From positions 1-64,000 of the forward strand of contig JBEKFQ010000016.1 of the NCBI GenBank assembly GCA_050013235.1: a stretch of DNA of 64,000 nucleotides, read 5' to 3'. This DNA comes from RH-AL1 sp050013235. GTDB lineage: Bacteria > Pseudomonadota > Alphaproteobacteria > Rhizobiales > Beijerinckiaceae. Of the stretch, positions 35,420-42,439 are shown piece by piece; position 1 is the stretch's first letter, and the number at the start of each line of letters is the position of its first letter. Made by a program: the position numbers and the translations under genes. The notes beneath the pieces are model-generated. The model made no database searches, was not told the DNA's origin, and worked only from the letters and a program-made list of their open reading frames with translations.

Positions 35420-36483
35420 ACGCCAACCCCAAACCCGGTGTCGCGAGATTGAAGTTCCGCAAACTCGACATCATGAACGGCCGCGTCGATCTCTCGCATG
35501 GCTCGGGCGGGCGGGCGATGGCGCAGTTGATCGCCGGGATCTTTCATGAAGCCTTCGCCAACGAATGGTTGGCGCAGGGCAACGACCAGTCGGTGTTCGG
35601 CGTTCCCGCGGGCCGCATGGCGATGACGACCGACGCCTATGTCGTCTCGCCCTTGTTTTTCCCCGGTGGCGACATCGGCTCGCTGTCGGTGCATGGAACG
35701 ATCAACGATCTCGCCATGTCTGGCGCGCGGCCCCTCTATCTTTCCGCGAGCTTCATCCTCGAGGAGGGGTTCCCGCTCGCCGACCTGCAACGTGTTGCGC
35801 AGAGCATGGGCGAGGCCTCGCGCGCGGCGGGCGTTCCGGTCATCACCGGCGACACCAAGGTGGTCGAACGCGGCAAGGCCGATGGCGTGTTCATCTCCAC
35901 GGCGGGCGTTGGTCTGGTTCCCGCCGGTCTCGACCTGTCCGGCGATAGGGCTCGCCCCGGCGATGCCGTGATCGTGTCGGGTTCGATGGGCGATCATGGC
36001 GTCGCCATCATGTCCTGCCGGCAGAATCTCGAATTCGAAACACGGATCATCTCGGATTCCGCGGCGCTGCACGAATTGACCGCGGCCATGGTCGAGGCTT
36101 GCGGCCCGTCGTTACGGCTGATGCGCGATCCCACGCGCGGCGGCCTGGCGGCCACCTTGAACGAAATCGCCCAACAATCGCAGGCCGGCATCCGCATCGA
36201 GGAATCCGCCATTCCGGTCAAACCGGAGGTGGCCGCGGCTTGCGAATTGCTCGGACTCGATCCGCTCCATGTCGCCAATGAGGGCAAGCTCGTCGTCTTC
36301 GCCGCGCCGGAGGCCGCGCAAAAGCTTCTGGCCGTCATGCGCGCGCATCCGCTCGGGCGCGATGCGGCGATCATTGGCAGCGTCGTCGAGGATTCGCATC
36401 ATTTCGTGCAGATGACCACCGGTTTCGGCGGCGGACGCATTGTCGACTGGTTGTCGGGCGAGCAACTCCCGCGAATTTGCTAA
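35416..36483 (+). CDS. hypE: Hydrogenase expression/formation protein HypE
   Basis: Dehydrates the thiocarboxamide on its own C-terminal cysteine to thiocyanate, giving the CN ligands of the NiFe site. 355 residues with a PurM-like ATP-binding fold (LSHGSGGRAMAQLI, MTTDAYVVSPLFFPGGDIG, DPTRGGLAATLNEIA) and the invariant C-terminal PRIC, Cys355. Last gene of hypABFCDE; about 390 bases of non-coding sequence follow before hoxF. Confidence 0.96.
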   Translation: MNANPKPGVARLKFRKLDIMNGRVDLSHGSGGRAMAQLIAGIFHEAFANEWLAQGNDQSVFGVPAGRMAMTTDAYVVSPLFFPGGDIGSLSVHGTINDLAMSGARPLYLSASFILEEGFPLADLQRVAQSMGEASRAAGVPVITGDTKVVERGKADGVFISTAGVGLVPAGLDLSGDRARPGDAVIVSGSMGDHGVAIMSCRQNLEFETRIISDSAALHELTAAMVEACGPSLRLMRDPTRGGLAATLNEIAQQSQAGIRIEESAIPVKPEVAAACELLGLDPLHVANEGKLVVFAAPEAAQKLLAVMRAHPLGRDAAIIGSVVEDSHHFVQMTTGFGGGRIVDWLSGEQLPRIC

Positions 36484-36877
36484 ACGGGCGCATTCACCGG
36501 CGCCTATCAGCTTCGCATCGGGCCGTTCCAATTGGTTGACGGAGCAGCGCGGCGAGGCCGGGCGGCGTTCGTGTTACCGGAATGAATCAGAAATGTCACA
36601 ATCCGCACGGTGAAAATAAAACGCGGCCCGTGGTTTCGCCTCTGTTCCGTCCGGCTCCGTCAAGCCGTTCTCGCAAAACAACTTTCCGGGATTCGGACTC
36701 CGATGCTTCGATATTGCCTGAGCGGTCCAGGTTAAATATGGTTAGGGGACGTGGCGTCCTCTTCCGAAGGCTTGGAAATCCTGCCATGCGGCCGAAGCCC
36801 TATACAAAGTCCGGGACCATCGTCGTTTGGTCCTCCGGACTTTCAAGCTGCCTTCTTTTCCGGATTTGGTGCCGCCC
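36484..36877. other. Intergenic region between hypE and hoxF
   Basis: No gene seen. It carries the second copy of the motif found near the window start (GAATGAATCAGAA at 36580, GGTTTCGCC at 36632) and a clear hairpin at 36806-36843 just before hoxF. Promoter elements for hox must lie here, but no convincing FNR box or sigma54 site was found. Confidence 0.5.
36806..36843 (+). promoter_or_regulatory. Hairpin in the hoxF leader
   Basis: AAAGTCCGG (36806-36814) pairs perfectly with CCGGACTTT (36835-36843); an inner GACCA/TGGTC stem extends it. It ends 34 bases before the hoxF ATG with no U-tract after it, so it may be an mRNA-stabilising or regulatory structure, or an operator, rather than a terminator. 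Confidence 0.5.
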
Positions 36878-38689
36878 ATGAACCCGGGCTGCACCGAGGC
36901 GGTAGGCCGTATTGTCGAGAGCTTCGGGTCTGACCGGAGCCGTCTCATGGATATGGTTCAGGCGGTTCAGCGGCATTTCGGTCATGTCGGCAACGACGCG
37001 GTCCAGGCGCTCGCGAAGGCGCTCGGCATTCACGCCGTCGAAATCGAGGACATGGTGTCCTTCTACGCTTTCTTCGACCGCGAACCGCGCGGCCGCAACC
37101 GGATCCGGCTCTCCAAAACGCCCATCTCCTTGATGAAGGGTGCCAGCGAGGTCGCCCAAGCCTTCGAGCAGGCGGCCGGCCTCTCTCTCGGAGGGACGTC
37201 GCAAGATGGCGCTTTCACCATCGAATGGACGAGCGACATCGGCATGGCCGATCAGGAGCCCGCCGCTCTGGTCAATGGGATGGTCTTGACCTCGCTCACG
37301 CCGGCGGACGTGCCAGGGATCGTCGCCGCTTTGCGGACATCTGGCGACAAGGGGGGGCTGCCTCCCTATCCGCAGCACGCGGCGCAGGCCGCGATGTTAC
37401 CGAAGGCCATGGTGCGTCCAAGTCTGGTGCAGCCGGGGCCGCTCTTGTCGGGGCCGCACGGTCTCGCTGGCGGCCTCAAAGCCGCCCTGGCCCGGCCACC
37501 CGAGAAAGTGATCGAAGAGATCAGCAACTCTAGGCTCCGGGGCCGCGGTGGCGCGGGCTTCCCGACCGGCTTGAAATGGCGGCTCACCCGCAAGGCGGCC
37601 GGCGAAGAGCATTACGTCATCTGCAACGCCGATGAAGGCGAGCCTGGCACGTTCAAGGATCGAATGCTGCTGTCGCAATTCCCGGGTTTGGTTTTCGATG
37701 GCATGACGATCGCTGGCTATGCGCTCGGTGCCCGGCATGGGATCGTTTATCTGCGAGGTGAGTATGCCTATCTCTGGGACGCTCTTCAGCAAGTCCTGAA
37801 GACCCGGCGCGCCCTCGGCCTGCTTGGCGCCAATATTTGCGGCCGCGACGGGTTCGATTTCGATATCAGGATCCAACTCGGGGCCGGCGCCTATATCTGC
37901 GGCGAGGAATCCGCGCTGATCGAATCGCTCGAGGGCAAGCGGGGCGCTCCGCGCGATCGGCCGCCGTTTCCAACCGAACGCGGCTATCTCCAACAGCCGA
38001 GCGCCGTCGACAATGTCGAGACATTCGTTTGCGCGGCCCGCATCATGGAGGAGGGCGCCGCTTGGTTCTCAGGGTTCGGCACCAAGGAATCGGCTGGGAC
38101 GAAACTCATGAGTGTGTCGGGCGATTGCGCGAAACCGGGTGTTTACGAAGTGCCATTCGGCATCACCGTCAACGAACTTCTCGATCTGGCCGGGGCGCAG
38201 GACACCGCCTATGTTCAAGTCAGTGGCCCCTCCGGCCAGTCCGTCGCGCCGAAGGATTTTGGCCGCCGCATCGCCTACGAGGACTTGTCGACCGGCGGTT
38301 CGACCATGATCTTCGGTAAAGGGCGCGATGTCCTCGCGATCGTGCTTCAATTCGCCGGTTTCTTCGTCGACGAGTCCTGCGGCTGGTGCACGCCGTGCCG
38401 GGTCGGCACCACGCTGCTCGAGCAAGCCATGGAGAAGGTGGTTGCCGGCCGCGCCACCCTCGCGGACCTTGCACGGATGGAAGAACTCGCCAACACCGTC
38501 ATGCGAATGAGCCGCTGCGGCCTCGGCCAGACGGCGCCGAACCCGATCCTATCCACCATGCGCAATTTCCCCGGACTCTACGAGGAAAGGCTCGCGCCTG
38601 TCGCGTTCACGCCGCGCGTGACGCTCCACGACGCCTTGCGCGAGGCGGTCGCGGTCCAAGGCCGCGAGCCCGTCACGGAGGAGAGCTAG
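36878..38689 (+). CDS. hoxF: NAD-reducing hydrogenase diaphorase subunit HoxF
   Basis: NADH-binding, FMN-containing subunit of the soluble bidirectional [NiFe] hydrogenase. 603 residues. N-terminal NuoE-like domain (about 1-170: LMDMVQAVQRHFGHVG, KTPISLMKGASEVAQ) has none of the four cluster cysteines of NuoE. The NuoF-like part has GRGGAGFPTGLKW (NAD/FMN), GAYICGEESALIES, and [4Fe-4S] ligands ESCGWCTPCRVGT with the later SRCGLGQTAPNP. ATG 36878 is chosen; an upstream in-frame TTG at 36827 lies inside the leader hairpin. The hoxU start follows the stop by two bases. Confidence 0.95.
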   Translation: MNPGCTEAVGRIVESFGSDRSRLMDMVQAVQRHFGHVGNDAVQALAKALGIHAVEIEDMVSFYAFFDREPRGRNRIRLSKTPISLMKGASEVAQAFEQAAGLSLGGTSQDGAFTIEWTSDIGMADQEPAALVNGMVLTSLTPADVPGIVAALRTSGDKGGLPPYPQHAAQAAMLPKAMVRPSLVQPGPLLSGPHGLAGGLKAALARPPEKVIEEISNSRLRGRGGAGFPTGLKWRLTRKAAGEEHYVICNADEGEPGTFKDRMLLSQFPGLVFDGMTIAGYALGARHGIVYLRGEYAYLWDALQQVLKTRRALGLLGANICGRDGFDFDIRIQLGAGAYICGEESALIESLEGKRGAPRDRPPFPTERGYLQQPSAVDNVETFVCAARIMEEGAAWFSGFGTKESAGTKLMSVSGDCAKPGVYEVPFGITVNELLDLAGAQDTAYVQVSGPSGQSVAPKDFGRRIAYEDLSTGGSTMIFGKGRDVLAIVLQFAGFFVDESCGWCTPCRVGTTLLEQAMEKVVAGRATLADLARMEELANTVMRMSRCGLGQTAPNPILSTMRNFPGLYEERLAPVAFTPRVTLHDALREAVAVQGREPVTEES

Positions 38690-38690
38690 C

Positions 38691-39413
38691 ATGGATGCCC
38701 CAACCGTCCGGTTCACCATCGATGGGATCGAGGTCGACGCCGCGCCGGGCCAGTCCGTTCTCGAGGCCTGCGACGCGGCCGGGATCTATATTCCGCGCCT
38801 CTGCTACCACCCGGATCTCGGACCGTCGGGAAACTGCCGGGTCTGCACCTGCAAGATCAACGGCCGCAACAGCGCGGCCTGCGTGACCCCGGCCGCCCAC
38901 GGCATGGTCATCGAAAACGACACGCCGCAACTGACCGGCGACCGGCGTGCCGTCATCGAGATGCTCTTCGTCGAAGGCAACCATCCCTGCCCCTATTGTG
39001 TCGCCAGCGGGGACTGCGAACTGCAGGCGCTCGGCTACCGCCTGGGCATGGTCGCGCCGGTTCAGCCATATCAGTGGCGCAGCCAACCGATCGATGCCAC
39101 GCATCCAGATATCTATCTCGATCGGGACCGCTGCATTCTCTGTTCGCGCTGCATCCGCGCCTCGCGAAAGGCGGACGGCAAGACGGTGTTCGGCTTCGAA
39201 GGCCGCGGCATCGCCATGCGCCTCAACGTCGATGCCGAGGGCGGCCTCGGAGAGACGCAAATGGCCGCCATCGACAAGGCGGCCAGGGTCTGCCCCGTCG
39301 CTTGTATCGTCGTCAAACGCGACAGCTACAAGATTCCGGACGGCAGCCGCCGTTTCGACACGGCGCCGATCGGCAGCGACATCGAGGCGAAGCGGAAGGG
39401 CCGCGCACCATGA
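38691..39413 (+). CDS. hoxU: NAD-reducing hydrogenase subunit HoxU
   Basis: Electron-transfer subunit linking the hydrogenase and diaphorase modules. 240 residues. N-terminal plant-type [2Fe-2S] domain (PRLCYHPDLGPSGNCRVC, CTCKINGRNSAACVTP), then a His/Cys cluster site (EGNHPCPYCVASGDCELQ), and a C-terminal [4Fe-4S] site (RCILCSRCIRASRK, ARVCPVACIVV). Only the NuoG-like first part is present, as expected for HoxU. Overlaps hoxY by four bases. Confidence 0.95.
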   Translation: MDAPTVRFTIDGIEVDAAPGQSVLEACDAAGIYIPRLCYHPDLGPSGNCRVCTCKINGRNSAACVTPAAHGMVIENDTPQLTGDRRAVIEMLFVEGNHPCPYCVASGDCELQALGYRLGMVAPVQPYQWRSQPIDATHPDIYLDRDRCILCSRCIRASRKADGKTVFGFEGRGIAMRLNVDAEGGLGETQMAAIDKAARVCPVACIVVKRDSYKIPDGSRRFDTAPIGSDIEAKRKGRAP

Positions 39414-39982
39414 CCGCCCTCCTGGCGAAAACCCCTGCGACGGCGAAGCCCCGGCTTGCCACATGTGCCCTGACGGGCTGCTTCGGCTGCCACATGTCGC
39501 TGCTCGACATCGACGAGCGTATTCTCGAACTGGCCGATCTCGTCGATCTCGATGTTTCGCCTTTCGACGACAAGAAAGCGTTCGACCGGCCCGTCGATGT
39601 CGGCTTCGTCGAAGGTGGGTGTTCGAACGAGTACAACGTGAGGGAGTTGAGGGAGTTCCGGAAGCATTGCCGCATTCTGGTCTCTGTCGGCGCCTGCGCG
39701 ATCAATGGCGGCGTGCCGGCGATGCGCAATCCGGTTGGGCTCCGCGAATGCCTGGAGGCCGTCTACCTCAAAGGGTTCTCGCTCGAAGACGGTGGGTTGA
39801 TCCCGAACGATGAAGACCTGCCGCTGTTGCTGGACCGTGTCTATCCCTCGCACGAAGTGGTGAAGATCGATTATTTCTTGCCGGGGTGCCCGCCCTCCTG
39901 CGATGCCATCTGGGAAGGGCTCAAGGCTTTGCTGACCGGCAAGGCGCCCGCGCTTCCCTATCTCTTGTGTAAATACGAATGA
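39410..39982 (+). CDS. hoxY: NAD-reducing hydrogenase small subunit HoxY
   Basis: Small subunit carrying the proximal [4Fe-4S] cluster next to the NiFe site. 190 residues from ATG 39410 (MTALLAKTPATAKPRLATC). Cluster ligands: LTGCFGCHMSLLD (Cys24, Cys27), VSVGACAINGGVPAMRN, and LPGCPPSCDAIWEGL. It has no Tat signal, so the enzyme is cytoplasmic. Overlaps hoxU; hoxH starts 25 bases downstream. Confidence 0.95.
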   Translation: MTALLAKTPATAKPRLATCALTGCFGCHMSLLDIDERILELADLVDLDVSPFDDKKAFDRPVDVGFVEGGCSNEYNVRELREFRKHCRILVSVGACAINGGVPAMRNPVGLRECLEAVYLKGFSLEDGGLIPNDEDLPLLLDRVYPSHEVVKIDYFLPGCPPSCDAIWEGLKALLTGKAPALPYLLCKYE

Positions 39983-40007
39983 TGTTCCTCCTGAACCGGA
40001 ATGCGCC

Positions 40008-41459
40008 ATGAGTGACGTTCAACCCGGCCAAGGTCCGCGCAAGATCGTCATCGATCCGGTTACGCGCGTCGAAGGCCACGGCAAAGTCACCATCCGGCTC
40101 AACGAAGCCGGCGAGGTCGAACAGGCCCGGTTTCACATCGTGGAGTTCCGTGGGTTCGAGCGGTTCATCCAAGGGCGGATGTATTGGGAGGCTCCCGTCA
40201 TCGTCCAGCGTCTCTGCGGCATCTGCCCGGTCAGTCATCACCTCTGCGCCGCCAAGGCGATGGATATGATCGCGGGCGTGGACCAAGTGACGCCCACGTC
40301 CGAGAAAATGCGGCGGCTGATGCATTATGGTCAGGTGCTGCAATCCAACGCGCTCAATTTCTTCCATTTGGCTTCGCCCGATCTCCTGCTCGGGTTCGAG
40401 TCCCCGGTCGCGCAGCGCAACATCATCGGCGTGATCGAAGCCTTTCCCGAGGTCGGCAAATGGGCGATCTTCATCCGCAAGTTCGGCCAGCAGGTGATCG
40501 CCGCGACCGGCGGCCGCCGCATTCATCCGCGGCTGTGCATTCCTGGCGGCGTCAATCAGAACCTCTCCGTTGAAAATCGGGATACCCTTCGGAAAGACAT
40601 CGGCCAAATCATCCAATGGTGCCGCGAGGCGCTGGAGTTGCACAAATCCTTCGTCCATTCTCACGAGAAGCTGCACGAAACCTTCGCCAGTTTCCCCTCG
40701 AGCTATATGAGCATCGTTGGAGCGAACGGCGGCATGGACCTCTACGACGGCGGCCTTCGCGCGATCGATGCGGAGGGAAAGCCGATTTTCGAAGGCGTCC
40801 ATGCCAGCGCGTACCGTGACTATATCATCGAGGAAGTGCGGCCCTGGAGCTATATGAAATTCCCGCATATCCGCTCGCTCGGCCGTGAGGACGGCTGGTA
40901 CCGTGTCGGCCCGCTGGCTCAGCTGAATTGCTGCGCCTTCATCGATACCCCTATCGCCGAGGCGGCCCGCAAGGAATTCATGGCGCTTGGGCATGGCGGG
41001 CCTGTGCATGCGACGCTCGCCTATCATTGGGCCCGCCTGATCTGCATGATCCACTGCGCGGAAAAGATCCAAGACCTGCTGTTCGACGGCGATCTGCAGG
41101 GGACGGACCTCGTCGTCACCGGCGAACGGCGGCCGGAGGGGATCGCCGTCATCGAGGCGCCTCGCGGCACGCTCCTGCATCATTATACCGTGGACGATCA
41201 CGATCAGATCACGGGCGCGAACCTGATCGTTTCGACGACCAACAACAACGAGGCGATGAACCGTTCGGTGACGAAGGTTGCCATAGACGACCTCAGCGGA
41301 CACGAGATCACGGAAGGGCTGTTGAACCACATTGAAGTCGCGATCCGGGCTTACGATCCCTGTCTTTCCTGCGCGACCCACGCGCTCGGCGACATGCCGC
41401 TGATCGTGACGTTGGAAGACGCCGATGGTTCGGTCATCGCGACGAGGGTGAAGCAATGA
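40008..41459 (+). CDS. hoxH: NAD-reducing hydrogenase large subunit HoxH
   Basis: Catalytic NiFe subunit. 483 residues: L1 motif RLCGICPVSHH with Cys70 and Cys73, and L2 motif DPCLSCATH with Cys452 and Cys455, supply the four thiolate ligands. A 25-residue extension after His458 (starting ALGDMPLIV) is the type of C-terminal peptide removed by the maturation protease once Ni is in place. FR[GF]FE and VTRVEGHGK, typical of group 3d, are present near the N-terminus. hoxW overlaps the stop by four bases. Confidence 0.96.
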   Translation: MSDVQPGQGPRKIVIDPVTRVEGHGKVTIRLNEAGEVEQARFHIVEFRGFERFIQGRMYWEAPVIVQRLCGICPVSHHLCAAKAMDMIAGVDQVTPTSEKMRRLMHYGQVLQSNALNFFHLASPDLLLGFESPVAQRNIIGVIEAFPEVGKWAIFIRKFGQQVIAATGGRRIHPRLCIPGGVNQNLSVENRDTLRKDIGQIIQWCREALELHKSFVHSHEKLHETFASFPSSYMSIVGANGGMDLYDGGLRAIDAEGKPIFEGVHASAYRDYIIEEVRPWSYMKFPHIRSLGREDGWYRVGPLAQLNCCAFIDTPIAEAARKEFMALGHGGPVHATLAYHWARLICMIHCAEKIQDLLFDGDLQGTDLVVTGERRPEGIAVIEAPRGTLLHHYTVDDHDQITGANLIVSTTNNNEAMNRSVTKVAIDDLSGHEITEGLLNHIEVAIRAYDPCLSCATHALGDMPLIVTLEDADGSVIATRVKQ

Positions 41460-41947
41460 GCATCGCCGGACCCTGTGCCTTGCTTCCACGCGAACCGCGC
41501 ATCCTCGTGCTCGGCTACGGCAACCCGGGCCGCCAGGACGATGGGCTAGGCCCGGCCGTGGCCGCCGGGATCGGCAGCCTGGGATGGCCGAACCTTACGG
41601 CGTTCGACAATTACCAGCTCAACATCGAAGACGCGGTGGATGTCGCCGGGCACGACGTCGTGTGGTTCGTCGATGCCGCCAAGACCGGACCTTCGCCCTT
41701 TGCCGTACACGATGTTCAGCCTTCCCCCACCATCGAGTTCACCAGCCACATCCTGCGGCCCGAGGCCCTCCTCGCCATCGCCCGCCAGTGCTGCGGCGGG
41801 TCGCCTCGGGCCTTCCTGCTGGCCATACGCGGCTACGAATTCGAGTTCGTCGAGGCGCTGACACCGGGCGCCACCGCCAATCTCCACGCAGCCCTGGCCA
41901 TGCTCACCGGCCGGATCCGCGCTATGCAAATGGCGGCGCCGCCATGA
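41456..41947 (+). CDS. hoxW: Hydrogenase maturation protease HoxW
   Basis: Endopeptidase (HycI/HoxM family) that trims the HoxH C-terminal peptide after nickel insertion. 163 residues: VLGYGNPGRQDDGLGPAVA holds the first Ni-recognition acid (one of two Asp after Gln), DVVWFVDAAKTG the second, and the C-terminal half the helix ending the fold. Position directly after hoxH fits. Overlaps the receiver gene by four bases. Confidence 0.93.
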   Translation: MSIAGPCALLPREPRILVLGYGNPGRQDDGLGPAVAAGIGSLGWPNLTAFDNYQLNIEDAVDVAGHDVVWFVDAAKTGPSPFAVHDVQPSPTIEFTSHILRPEALLAIARQCCGGSPRAFLLAIRGYEFEFVEALTPGATANLHAALAMLTGRIRAMQMAAPP

Positions 41948-42330
41948 ACATCGGCCTTGGCGACCGGCGCAGGACCATCCTGCTCATCGACGGAGACGCG
42001 CATGCCAGGGCCACCCTGCGCCTTGCGCTGGAGGCCGCGGGCTTCTCGGTTGGAGAGGCGGCGAATGGCCGGGAAGGCGAGCGGACGATTTTGCGGATCA
42101 AACCCGATGCGGTGCTCGCGGAGCTGATGTTGGATGCCGGCGATGCCAGCGTGACCATTGCCGAGCGGTTGCACGCAAGCGGCAGCACCATTCCCTTCTA
42201 TATCATCAGCACCGCCGCCGATGCCCTGATGGGCTCGATCGGCCTGCATGAGATCGGCCTATCCGGCGTATTTCTGAAGCCGGTCGACTTCGCCATCGTG
42301 ATCCAGACCCTCAAGACGCGGCTCGGGTGA
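41944..42330 (+). CDS. Receiver-domain protein lacking the phospho-acceptor Asp
   Basis: 128-residue stand-alone receiver (CheY-like) domain; no DNA-binding or enzymatic output. ILLIDGDAHAR aligns with the acidic pocket (Asp16 kept, second acid is Gly17). The phospho-acceptor segment, normally VLLDLMLP, reads VLAELMLD, so Asp is Glu60. IISTAAD and FLKPVD keep the Thr/Ser and Lys112 positions. It therefore probably cannot be phosphorylated and may sit in a fixed, perhaps active-like state. It overlaps hoxW (ATGA), so it is made with the hydrogenase. Confidence 0.85.
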   Translation: MNIGLGDRRRTILLIDGDAHARATLRLALEAAGFSVGEAANGREGERTILRIKPDAVLAELMLDAGDASVTIAERLHASGSTIPFYIISTAADALMGSIGLHEIGLSGVFLKPVDFAIVIQTLKTRLG

Positions 42331-42368
42331 ATCATTTTCGCTTGTCCGAATAGTCCCTTTGCCCGCCG

Positions 42369-42382
42369 TTGATCGGGATCAA
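42369..42382. promoter_or_regulatory. FNR/FixK-type box upstream of ppsA
   Basis: TTGATCGGGATCAA is a perfect TTGAT-N4-ATCAA palindrome. Its centre is 64 bases before the ppsA start. A class II site (-41.5) would put the transcript start near 42417. Confidence 0.75.
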
Positions 42383-42439
42383 GGCCGGGACGCGGCGGAG
42401 CGACCAAGCTCATGCCGTTCGTCAAGCCGGGGAAGATCC

